A DNA stretch of 64,000 nucleotides from Alkalihalobacillus sp. TS-13 (GTDB lineage Bacteria; Bacillota; Bacilli; Bacillales; Fictibacillaceae), in NCBI RefSeq assembly GCF_019720915.1, contig NZ_JAHKSI010000005.1, forward strand, positions 1 to 64,000. The letters are read 5' to 3'. Positions 43,916 to 51,790 of this stretch are shown piece after piece. Each line of letters opens with the position of its first letter. Positions within the stretch are counted from its first letter, which is position 1. The position numbers were made by a program, and so were the translations under genes. The notes beneath the pieces were generated by a model. It was given only the letters and a program-made list of their open reading frames with translations. It was not told where the DNA came from and did no database searches.

Positions 43916-44137
43916 CGATATTCATTCCCTTTCCGCGGGCGTAAGAAAAGCGGAAGCGCCCCGCTTAGTTGCGAAGGTCACTGGAAAACTGACGAGGAGG
44001 CTGTCGCCGCCGCTGGAAGTTTGAAGTGATCCAAGTGACTGATCGCTGAGCTAGACATCACTTCATGCATTAGCCCTAAATCCGAAAGCCTCCTCTTACC
44101 TGGCTCGCTTTTCCCGCAGGAGTGTCGCGAATTTCGA
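43916..44137 (-). repeat. Modular element, intermediate form
   Basis: A 222-bp copy that has the module with GCTCAGCGATCAGTCACTTG but lacks the CTTCGAC/TCCTGT module. On the plus strand the ends are CGATATTCATTCCC and GACACTCC-side GCGAATTTCG. Placed directly before the zinc-ribbon gene. Confidence 0.83.
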
Positions 44138-44169
44138 CATTATAAATTCATTTAAAAGGAGTAGGTTTC

Positions 44170-44430
44170 ATGTCTATGTGCCCTGTATGTAACCAACTGA
44201 GTAATACACAATACCGTTGTCCTTCATGTTTAGGGTTGATGCAGGATAATGGAAGAGTAATGGACTATTACGATGACTACAGTCCATATTTTGATATCGA
44301 TTCGTTGAAAATGGAAGATGGCTATCCAGAGGATGAACAAGAAAAACAATGTCCCCATGTTTTCCACTGTACACAATGTGCTGCAGATAACGTCTTGTTG
44401 ATCCATGAATGGAGAGCTGAGTGCAACTAA
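44170..44430 (+). CDS. 86-residue zinc-ribbon protein
   Basis: A small acidic protein with three cysteine pairs: CPVC (4-7), CPSC (17-20) and the CPHVFHCTQC segment near 61-70. They could bind one or two zinc ions. The middle is acidic and aromatic (DYYDDYSPYF). I recognise no family of known function. AAAAGGAG precedes the ATG and a terminator follows, so expression is likely. Both neighbours are unrelated. Confidence 0.75.
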   Translation: MSMCPVCNQLSNTQYRCPSCLGLMQDNGRVMDYYDDYSPYFDIDSLKMEDGYPEDEQEKQCPHVFHCTQCAADNVLLIHEWRAECN

Positions 44431-44463
44431 AAAGAGCAACAGCACAAACGGCTATTGCTCTTT
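44430..44463. terminator. Bidirectional terminator
   Basis: AAAGAGCAACAG/CTATTGCTCTTT. Between the convergent zinc-ribbon and permease genes. Confidence 0.8.
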
Positions 44464-44473
44464 AAGCTTCAGC

Positions 44474-45124
44474 TTACGTTTTGAGTTTACGCTCAAGGTA
44501 AGTCTGTATGATGCTTAGTATTGTCGTCAAAGCCCAATACATAAATAAGATTTCAAGAAAGATCCAGAAAACAACCAGATTGGAAGCAGCAATCTGTTCC
44601 GCCCTTGCTGTAAGTTCCTCGACTGCCAATACTGAAGCAAGGGAAGATGCTTTGACGATATCGATCAGGGAATTCCAAACAGGAGGGATTGATCGTCTCC
44701 AAGCCTGTGGAAGGATGATACTTCTCAAAACCTGAGCGGTGTTCATTCCTAGTGAATAACCTGCTTCCCATTGTCCTTTCGAAATCGATAAAATCGATGC
44801 ACGATAAGATTCGGAAATATAAGCACTAAAATGCAACGTCAATCCAAGAATTGCAGCTTGCCAACCACTAAAGGTGTAAAGCCATGTCAATCCAAAATAG
44901 ATAACAAGCAGCTGTGTGAGCAAAGGTGTACCACGAAAGAAGGATACATAAAATCGTGCAACCCCTGAAAGGATTTTAAAATTGGATATCCTCATCAAAA
45001 CGATGATAAGACCTAAGATTAAAGAAGCGAAAATCGCAATGACACTTAACATTACGGTAATTTGAACTCCCTCCAGTAAGAACGGGAGGGAGTTGATCAT
45101 CAGGTCTAAGGTTTCTTTATTCAC
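44474..45124 (-). CDS. Polar amino-acid ABC transporter permease
   Basis: A 216-residue HisM-type permease with about five helices and the cytoplasmic EAA loop YSLGMNTAQVLRSIILPQAWRRSIPP. FFRGTPLLTQLLVIYFGL is typical of the cystine, arginine and glutamine uptake group. The start is GTG at 45124, overlapping by 8 nt the stop of the binding-protein gene; GGAGAAGACG serves as RBS. No ATPase gene of this family lies nearby. Confidence 0.9.
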   Translation of the reverse strand: MNKETLDLMINSLPFLLEGVQITVMLSVIAIFASLILGLIIVLMRISNFKILSGVARFYVSFFRGTPLLTQLLVIYFGLTWLYTFSGWQAAILGLTLHFSAYISESYRASILSISKGQWEAGYSLGMNTAQVLRSIILPQAWRRSIPPVWNSLIDIVKASSLASVLAVEELTARAEQIAASNLVVFWIFLEILFMYWALTTILSIIQTYLERKLKT

Positions 45125-45899
45125 TTACGTCTTCTCCAAAATACTTCTCCGATATTTCAGCGATTGTGCCATCTTCTTTCATCTCGGTCAAAGCTTTATT
45201 CACTTTCTCAATTAGTTCGTCTTGATCTTTACGGAAGGTAAATGCCATCTGATTTTCGTTGAATGGATCACCGACAGGTTTCACTTTATAATTACTGTCT
45301 TTCAATTCCTGCTGGATGAAAAGTCTGTCATTCAATGCAGCGTCGATTCGATTGACATTCAAATCTGCAAGGACCTGAGCAATCCCTTTATAGTATTTGA
45401 TCTTCGCCCCTGCTTCTTTTGCAGCCTCAGCATAGTTGCTGCCCTGAGTGGTTCCAACCGTTTTTCCTTTTAAGTCCTCGATGCTTTTGATTTCATTGTT
45501 ATCTTGATGAACGATGACTTGCCCTCCTGATTTTGTATAAGGTTCAGAGAATGCATACTTTTCTTTTCGTTCATCTGTTATGGTAACCTGGTTCGCTACC
45601 ATATCGAAACGTTTGGAATCTAGAGAACCGAACATACCTTTCCATTCTGTTGGAATGAATTCAGCTTTCATACCGATACGTTTTGCGACTTCACGTGCAA
45701 TATCTACATCGTAGCCAGTTATTTCATTGGATTCTGAGTCGCGGTAACTGAATGGAGGATAAGTAGCTTCTGTTCCTATCTTCAGCGTTTCCCTTTCATC
45801 TCCACCGGCACCTTCCTTATTATCTTTCATTCCACAAGCTGAAATAATACTAAGCATAAGTACAGAAATCAGTGTAAATAAAAAGTATTTCTTTTTCAT
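45117..45899 (-). CDS. Amino-acid ABC transporter substrate-binding lipoprotein
   Basis: A 260-residue type II periplasmic-binding-fold protein. The signal peptide ends in SIISAC with lipid-modified Cys22. GTEATYPPFSYRDSES and GYDVDIAREVAKRIG and FDMVANQVTITDERKEKYAFSEPY are the family motifs; the last resembles cystine-binding proteins (TcyA/TcyJ, FliY type). GGGAGA precedes the ATG. Operon with the permease; a modular repeat separates it from msmX. Confidence 0.9.
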   Translation of the reverse strand: MKKKYFLFTLISVLMLSIISACGMKDNKEGAGGDERETLKIGTEATYPPFSYRDSESNEITGYDVDIAREVAKRIGMKAEFIPTEWKGMFGSLDSKRFDMVANQVTITDERKEKYAFSEPYTKSGGQVIVHQDNNEIKSIEDLKGKTVGTTQGSNYAEAAKEAGAKIKYYKGIAQVLADLNVNRIDAALNDRLFIQQELKDSNYKVKPVGDPFNENQMAFTFRKDQDELIEKVNKALTEMKEDGTIAEISEKYFGEDVSE

Positions 45900-46096
45900 G
45901 TTTTTTTCTCCCTTTTATGTTATTTAAATCTGATTAATTTCATAGGATAAGTACAAATTTTATTTTAATAAGAATTATTCATCAAGTCAATTATATTGTA
46001 TTATGCACATCTTCTCATAAAAGCATGTTGGGAAAGAGTTTTATGAAAGCTCTTTTGGTAAAGATGGTTGTTCTTCACAACTCCATTGTAATGGAC

Positions 46097-46467
46097 GTGG
46101 AAATATACTCGCTTTCCGCGGGCACAAGAAAAGTGGAAGCGACCCGTATAGTCACGCAGGTCACTGGAGGACTGACGAGGAGGCTCGAACCAAACGAAGA
46201 CTTGGTTCTGCGTGGGCTAACTCATAAGGATGTCAACACAAAAATGGAATCATTTTCGTGTCTGCGATGAGAATTCTTAGAAGCCTTCCTTATGCTGGCT
46301 TCAACGTTCACCACAGGACGTACTTGTACAGGATGTACTGACTTCGACGTTCACCATAGGACGTGGTGGTATTTAGTCGAAGATCATTATTATAGTCGAA
46401 GATCCTTTTAAAGAGAGTGGGGTCTCGCCTGGCTCGCTTTTCCCACAGGAGTCTCGTATATTTTCAC
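46097..46467 (-). repeat. Long modular element with an exchanged middle
   Basis: Minus-orientation copy (~371 bp) with two hairpin units. Its centre (about 46180-46230) has an AACCAAACGAAGACTTGGTT hairpin in place of the usual GCTCAGCGACCAGTCACTTG module. Ends GTGGAAATATACTCGC and CTCGTATATTTTCAC are inverted. Confidence 0.85.
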
Positions 46468-46547
46468 GTTTACAGGTTTGCATAGACCATAAAGTAGAAG
46501 TATCCATAAGCAACAAACTTTTAGAAAACACGCTTTATGAAAGTGAA

Positions 46548-46636
46548 AAGGGACTGTCCTAAAAGAAAAGTGTCAGATACCTCCAACACAACATTTTGTA
46601 TGTTGTTAAGAGACTCTGACACTTTTGGGACAGTCC
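46548..46636 (-). terminator. Long hairpin downstream of msmX
   Basis: GGACTGTCCTAAAAG..AAGTGTCAG pairs with CTGACACTTTTGGGACAGTCC; the loop also holds a nested AACA/TGTT pair. Forms a ~30-bp interrupted stem at the 3' end of the minus-strand msmX gene. Confidence 0.75.
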
Positions 46637-46658
46637 TGTGAATTTGTTTTGTAACTCT

Positions 46659-47759
46659 TTAACGAATACGGTTTTCAGTTTGTGGATCAAAGAAATGACA
46701 TTTGTTCATGTCGAGAGCGAGATCAAGCTTCTGTCCGTTTTGGATATCTGTTCGTGAATCCACACGAGCAGTGAAGTTTTGACCTGCAACCGTTGAGTAG
46801 AGATAGGTCTCAGCACCCATCAGTTCGGCAACATCGATTGCTGCTGTAATTTTCGAGCCTTCTGACGCTTCAGTGAACACAGGTTCATCGTGGATGTCCT
46901 CTGGACGGATTCCAAGAATGACTTCTTTACCTGCATGTCCATTTTCACGAAGAAGTTTCATCTTTCCTTCTGGTACTTTAATTTTGATGTTGTCCATTAC
47001 AAACGTATCGTCGTCTTGCAGCTTCCCATGGAGGAAGTTCATTGCTGGTGACCCGATGAAACCACCGACAAAAACATTTTCAGGTGTATCATACACTTCT
47101 TTTGGTGAACCTACCTGTTGGATAATGCCGTCTTTCATAACCACAATCCGAGTAGCCATTGTCATTGCTTCAGTTTGATCATGTGTTACATATATCGTTG
47201 TCGTTTGCAAACGCTGGTGGAGCTTTGTGATTTCTGCTCGCATTTGTACACGGAGCTTTGCATCCAGGTTCGAAAGCGGCTCGTCCATTAAGAACACTTG
47301 TGGGTCACGGACGATGGCACGTCCTAATGCAACACGCTGTCGCTGACCTCCGGATAATGCTTTCGGTTTACGGTCCAGGTATTCTTCAAGCCCCAAAATA
47401 CGGGCAGCATCTTTAACACGTTTCTCCATTTCTCTTTTATCAAACTTACGAAGCTTGAGTCCGAAAGCCATGTTATCATAGACATTCATATGGGGGTAGA
47501 GAGCGTAGTTCTGGAACACCATTGCAATATCACGGTCTTTAGGAGCTACATCATTTACGCGTTTTTCACCAATATAAAGGTCGCCGTCTGAAATTTCTTC
47601 AAGCCCAGCGATCATACGTAATGTTGTTGACTTACCGCAACCGGATGGACCTACGAAGACGATAAATTCCTTATCTTTGATATCAAGGTTGAAGTCTTGT
47701 ACAGCGGTTACTTTGTTATCGTATTCTTTTACGATATTGTTCATTTTGATTTCTGCCAT
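46659..47759 (-). CDS. msmX: Multi-sugar ABC transporter ATPase (MsmX/UgpC)
   Basis: ATPase shared by several carbohydrate ABC importers in Bacillus. The 366-residue protein has Walker A GPSGCGKST (37-45), Q-loop FQNYALYPHM, signature LSGGQRQR, Walker B VFLMDEPLSNLD, switch His in YVTHDQTEAMT and a C-terminal TOBE/OB regulatory domain (about 240-366; LGIRPEDIHDE). The gene has no permease neighbours, as is normal for MsmX. AGGAG lies before the ATG, next to a cre sequence. Confidence 0.93.
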   Translation of the reverse strand: MAEIKMNNIVKEYDNKVTAVQDFNLDIKDKEFIVFVGPSGCGKSTTLRMIAGLEEISDGDLYIGEKRVNDVAPKDRDIAMVFQNYALYPHMNVYDNMAFGLKLRKFDKREMEKRVKDAARILGLEEYLDRKPKALSGGQRQRVALGRAIVRDPQVFLMDEPLSNLDAKLRVQMRAEITKLHQRLQTTTIYVTHDQTEAMTMATRIVVMKDGIIQQVGSPKEVYDTPENVFVGGFIGSPAMNFLHGKLQDDDTFVMDNIKIKVPEGKMKLLRENGHAGKEVILGIRPEDIHDEPVFTEASEGSKITAAIDVAELMGAETYLYSTVAGQNFTARVDSRTDIQNGQKLDLALDMNKCHFFDPQTENRIR

Positions 47760-47778
47760 TTTGTGAATCTCCTCTCGT

Positions 47779-47793
47779 TTGCAAACGTTTTCT
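47779..47793. promoter_or_regulatory. Catabolite responsive element (cre) at msmX
   Basis: TTGCAAACGTTTTCT on the plus strand fits the cre consensus WTGNAANCGNWNNCW at every position. It lies 20-34 nt before the msmX start, where CcpA binding would block elongation. Confidence 0.7.
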
Positions 47794-47894
47794 TTACTTT
47801 AGTTATATATAGTGTAGACCTAAGCATTTCAAACGTAAATTGGAGAGATGCACAAAAATTCTGTCGAGGTTTAGGCGATTTGTACAAATGCTTC

Positions 47895-48788
47895 TCACTC
47901 TTCTATGGTGAGAAGCAAATGAATGGTCACGGCATCATCGAATTCCTTTGGATCCAGTCCGGTAAGGTCGGTGAACTTTTCAATCCGATATTGGAGACTG
48001 TTGCGATGAATGAAAAGTTTTTTTGCGGCATGTGTATGGTTCAAATTGCAGTCGAGTAATGTTTTGACCGTTTTTAATAAATCAGGTTCCACATGACTGA
48101 GGATTTTCTCATAGATATAATGGGTATCTTCTTTTTTTGAGTGATGGAGGAGAACCTTAGTAAGAACGGTAGAAAGTGTATGTATCCGTTGTTTATTTTG
48201 GAAATGTTCCGTTGTGATTTTATAAAAAGAAGATTCCTTATCAAATTGATGTTTCGCTTCAGTAATGGAAGAGAAGGTTGAACCAATGAAAAGTGATGTT
48301 TTCATATAGAAATCACTTTCAATGGTATGGAGTAATTCAAGTAATTGCTCCATCGAAGCAAGGTGATCTGTTTGCGGTTCAACAAAAACCCCTGTATAAC
48401 GATCCTTCCAGACAGGAACGACATCTTCAGACAACATGTTTTGGAACGATTCTATGAATAAGTCATGCTCAACATCCTGGCTATGGATGCTGAAATGCAA
48501 AAAACGCCCCAGTTCAAATGTTAGGGCGGATTCGGGGGTCCGGTTGTTATATAGAAGCTCATACCAGGCATGCTGGCTTTCATCTTCCTGTACAGGTCGG
48601 TTGGATAAGGGGGTGAGAAAAACTCCAAGTAAATTTTCAGAATCACTAGAAAGCACATCCAGATCCACACCGATTTCTTCACCATCTGGGGTGCGGTACC
48701 ATGTGTAATTTTTTGTTTCATTAGTATCAGTTGCGTGAACAAATGCATTTCTGCCGAATATTTTCTGCAATTTCTTGATTTCAGACAT
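47895..48788 (-). CDS. PucR/CdaR-type helix-turn-helix regulator
   Basis: A 297-residue protein with a PucR-type C-terminal HTH: LLKTVKTLLDCNLNHTHAAK then LFIHRNSLQYRIEKFTDLTG near 240-285. The N-terminal and middle parts are an uncharacterised sensor-like region without known cofactor motifs. In Bacillus, similar proteins stand next to sugar uptake genes. ATG at 48788 follows AAGGGG; an ATG seven codons upstream lacks an RBS. Lies upstream of msmX on the same strand (135-bp gap). A GCTTCTCAC/GTGAGAAGC hairpin overlaps its stop. Confidence 0.8.
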   Translation of the reverse strand: MSEIKKLQKIFGRNAFVHATDTNETKNYTWYRTPDGEEIGVDLDVLSSDSENLLGVFLTPLSNRPVQEDESQHAWYELLYNNRTPESALTFELGRFLHFSIHSQDVEHDLFIESFQNMLSEDVVPVWKDRYTGVFVEPQTDHLASMEQLLELLHTIESDFYMKTSLFIGSTFSSITEAKHQFDKESSFYKITTEHFQNKQRIHTLSTVLTKVLLHHSKKEDTHYIYEKILSHVEPDLLKTVKTLLDCNLNHTHAAKKLFIHRNSLQYRIEKFTDLTGLDPKEFDDAVTIHLLLTIEE

Positions 48789-48939
48789 GAACGAAAACCC
48801 CTTCAGCATAGTCGTACCTTTATTATAACAAGAACATTCATAACAGTGGGAAACTGTGACATGAATGTTGGAAAAAGAACCTCAAAAGAATAATTTCTTT
48901 GGGTCACTTTTCGCTAAAAACAGAGCCTTTATTTCATTA

Positions 48940-49000
48940 ATATAAGAGCAACTATGGCAAAACTGGCGCCTTGGCTTTGCTTTGCCAAGTATTCTTTACT
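48940..49000 (+). repeat. Short hairpin repeat overlapping a gene end
   Basis: AATATAAGAGCAACTATGGC, GCGCCTTGGC and TTTGCCAAGTATTCTTTAC. Its last few bases overlap the stop codon of the YheC/D gene at 48996. Confidence 0.72.
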
Positions 49001-49193
49001 TATCGTTGTTTTCGTCTTTATATTCAACAGGCGGCTCTTCCTCATAAAGTGGTCGGCTCTCGTCGATTTGTGCCTGAGCGTCTGGTCTGAAAACCGTACC
49101 TCCAGCCATTCCTTCGTTGATCATACGATCGATATCCATGTAATAACGATCTCGTCCTTCATGCTCGGATCCTTTTTCATCTTTATTGGTCAT
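48996..49193 (-). CDS. 65-residue nested or fused protein
   Basis: In-frame ATG at 49193 preceded by AAAAAGGAGG at 7 nt, an ideal Bacillus RBS, inside the 3' end of the YheC/D gene. The product starts MTNKDEKGSEHEGRDRYYMD and ends in an acidic Pro/Glu tail; DRYYMDIDRMINEGMAGG looks like a conserved core. I believe relatives encode this as a separate gene, which would make this either a fusion or dual translation. That comparison is from memory. Confidence 0.6.
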   Translation of the reverse strand: MTNKDEKGSEHEGRDRYYMDIDRMINEGMAGGTVFRPDAQAQIDESRPLYEEEPPVEYKDENNDK

Positions 49194-50414
49194 CGTGCAT
49201 CCTCCTTTTTCACTAGTATGAGTGAGGGGAGGGTCTTTTATGTCCAAACGGGGAAATCCTGACATTTCTAATATTTGCTGATACCAGTTTCTCAGGGCTT
49301 TCTTTTGTATTTCAATTTCATCAAAAATCATCGGTTTTGAATTGATTTCAAATATCCAATACCGTTGCCCCGTATCTACACCTAGATCGATTGAAAACTC
49401 ACCGACAGGGCTAAAGGAGCGGTCAAGAGTAAAACCTGTTTCAGACGCGATGTTCCGAATAGTGTCTAAATGAAGAGGGGCGAAATCTGAAGGTAAAAGT
49501 GCTCCGCCAGAGGGGACATGGGTCGTCAAACGGTTAACGCCTGCACAACGTAAACCATACCCAGTGACGTGCCACTTATTTTCGAGTTTTTGGACAAGGA
49601 TGCGATAGTCGAACGGTCTGTCTTGATACATTTTACGCTGAATGAATGGCTGCATGATGAAGTTCTTTTCATGCTGCAGGTTTTGCCATATTTGATCGAG
49701 ATCTGTCCGCATTCTTCTATTATTCGAGTGATAAAGAATACTTCCTCTCCCTTTTTGTTCTAGTGAAAAGATTCCTTTTCCTTTGGAACTTACGCTTGGT
49801 TTGATAAGAATCTGGCCATGCTCATTCAAAAAGTCATTCAGCTGCTTTTTTGAGCGTATCAATTTTGTCTCAGGTAAAAACGGTTGCAAATGCGTGTTAT
49901 CATTCAGGATTAAGTAAGTTTCCCACTTTGGAAAGAAGCACAGGTTAAAGTATGGGATGGAAAAATCGTCCAGCCAAGATAACAAACGATGGAATTCGTT
50001 GTTGTCCTCATCCTTTTTATAAGGAATCCTGTTATAGACGAAATCAGGAGGAGGGATCCTTGCGCGTTTCCACATTAGCGAAATCGGGTCATAGGTATAA
50101 CCGTAAACAGAGGTTGGCGAGATGTCCTTAGATGAAAAAACCACTGCAAGCCCGCCGTTTTCATGGACATAACTGATCAAACGGATGAACGTATCGATAT
50201 TTCCGATAAACGGGAGGCTGGCTTTTGAGGATGTAAGAATCCCAATTATAGGTCCAGCCTTGTTACGCTCGTTCTTTTTCAGCGTAAGATTGTGACCGCT
50301 GTTCCTAGAAAGGGAAAAGGGGAGGGGCTCATCTGCCGCTCCCCATACAAGTGTTTCATCCTTTTCATGGTGATACCACTTTTCAGTGTCCACGTCCCAG
50401 CTGATCGAAATCAT
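48996..50414 (-). CDS. YheC/YheD-type ATP-grasp protein with C-terminal extension
   Basis: A 472-residue protein. Residues 1-400 are the YheC/YheD endospore coat-associated ATP-grasp family: YNRIPYKKDEDN, LPETKLIRS, ILIKPSVSSKGKGIF, FDYRILVQK, VGEFSIDLGVD and FEINSKP. The last 65 residues look like a separate acidic small protein that has its own RBS and ATG in frame. The start overlaps the preceding gene stop by 4 nt. Substrate of the ATP-grasp domain unknown. Confidence 0.87.
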   Translation of the reverse strand: MISISWDVDTEKWYHHEKDETLVWGAADEPLPFSLSRNSGHNLTLKKNERNKAGPIIGILTSSKASLPFIGNIDTFIRLISYVHENGGLAVVFSSKDISPTSVYGYTYDPISLMWKRARIPPPDFVYNRIPYKKDEDNNEFHRLLSWLDDFSIPYFNLCFFPKWETYLILNDNTHLQPFLPETKLIRSKKQLNDFLNEHGQILIKPSVSSKGKGIFSLEQKGRGSILYHSNNRRMRTDLDQIWQNLQHEKNFIMQPFIQRKMYQDRPFDYRILVQKLENKWHVTGYGLRCAGVNRLTTHVPSGGALLPSDFAPLHLDTIRNIASETGFTLDRSFSPVGEFSIDLGVDTGQRYWIFEINSKPMIFDEIEIQKKALRNWYQQILEMSGFPRLDIKDPPLTHTSEKGGCTMTNKDEKGSEHEGRDRYYMDIDRMINEGMAGGTVFRPDAQAQIDESRPLYEEEPPVEYKDENNDK

Positions 50415-51790
50415 CTTTTCACCGGAACCTGTCTTTTAATCAGTTGTTCATATAAATAAATCGAGAATTCGAAAGGAAGTCTGGAAGTTCTTTTATCGGA
50501 CGCACTTAAATTTGGGTGGCTGAAAATCCCGCGTCCTGGTTTGGCGTTCGCTTCAAATAACCAGATTGCACCTTCATGGTCTACTCCCAGGTCAAAACCG
50601 ATCTCTCCGATGACCCCTTCCATTTTTTCAGATAGTGAATCACTAAGTTTCAATGCTGCCATTTTAATATCTTGTGTGATGGATTTAGATTTCCCCATCT
50701 CGTTCACAATATCTTGCAGAGTAAGGATTTTTCCTCCGCTTGTTACGTGTGTGGTTACACTTCCTGTCCCGGCGAGCTTTGCAGCAATTGCGCTGACTTC
50801 CCAAGCCCCATCCCTGTTCCGGTTCGTATGGACTCTGAAATCGATGGGTTTTCCGTTACAATTGAGCAGATGGATGCCGCGTTGGGCCATGTAGCCTTCA
50901 AGACCTTTTGGGAATTGTTGTCGTAGTAACCTTTTTAAAGAGGTGTAACGCCGCAAGCGATTTTGACCATCGGTCCGGAATTTACAATAGCAGAAGGGAT
51001 CTTTTCTTCTTTTGATGATTTGTTGAATACCGATTCCAAGGCTTCCGTTCGTAGGTTTTACATAGATATTTTTGTAACGGTGAAGCATTTCTTCGATTTG
51101 TGAAGCTTCAGGGGAGTTCAAGGTTTCTGGCAAATAGTTGCGGACCTGTCTGTTATCGTACAGGAGTTCATGGACCGACCACTTATTAAAGAATCCAGGA
51201 TTGAACCAGAGCATGTTCGTTTCCTGTTCGAGCTTCATTTTCGTTTCAGTGGTGGCAGGTAACCTTTCAATACGCCGATTTGGAAGACGATCATAAACGA
51301 GATTTGGAAATGGGAGCGGATACTGGCTCCACCCTGATTTGTCAAAAATATAACCATTGATCTTTTTTTCGTTCCAGTCGATATGATGTGTGCCGAATAC
51401 GTACGCAGTCACACCCAGTTGTATAGCTTCAGAAAGAAGTTTTGCAAACATGGAGGAACGTTCTCCAATCGGCTTATACGTGCCACCTGTAAATCCGGCC
51501 GTAAATATTCCGACTACTGGACCAATGTGCAGGGTACCATCCCATTCATAAATATGGTGTTGCTGGTCTTTTAAGAGATTCAATTTCTTACAGAGTGCTG
51601 CTGATAACATATATTGTTCCTTACGATCTGGATGGGGCTGCATGGAAACGGGTACTTCTCGTTGTCCATACATGACTTTTGAAGGGAAGGACCGGTTCAT
51701 CACCCATTGTTGAAAGAGGCTGAACGGTGTGTAGATGACATCTTCCTTTGCCTCGACAATAGGAATCGATTGAGGGTTAAGCATGATCAT
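50411..51790 (-). CDS. YheC/YheD-type ATP-grasp protein, second copy
   Basis: A 459-residue paralogue of its neighbours. Visible are LVYDRLPNRR, NYLPETLNS, IYVKPTNGSLGIGIQQI, a basic KRRKDPFCYCKF stretch, FRVHTNRNRDG, TSGGKILTLQDI, IGEIGFDLGVDHEGAIWLFE and ANAKPGR. Middle gene of a three-gene overlapping operon (14-nt overlap with the gene before it, 4-nt with the one after). Expected in the mother cell during coat assembly. Confidence 0.87.
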   Translation of the reverse strand: MIMLNPQSIPIVEAKEDVIYTPFSLFQQWVMNRSFPSKVMYGQREVPVSMQPHPDRKEQYMLSAALCKKLNLLKDQQHHIYEWDGTLHIGPVVGIFTAGFTGGTYKPIGERSSMFAKLLSEAIQLGVTAYVFGTHHIDWNEKKINGYIFDKSGWSQYPLPFPNLVYDRLPNRRIERLPATTETKMKLEQETNMLWFNPGFFNKWSVHELLYDNRQVRNYLPETLNSPEASQIEEMLHRYKNIYVKPTNGSLGIGIQQIIKRRKDPFCYCKFRTDGQNRLRRYTSLKRLLRQQFPKGLEGYMAQRGIHLLNCNGKPIDFRVHTNRNRDGAWEVSAIAAKLAGTGSVTTHVTSGGKILTLQDIVNEMGKSKSITQDIKMAALKLSDSLSEKMEGVIGEIGFDLGVDHEGAIWLFEANAKPGRGIFSHPNLSASDKRTSRLPFEFSIYLYEQLIKRQVPVKR

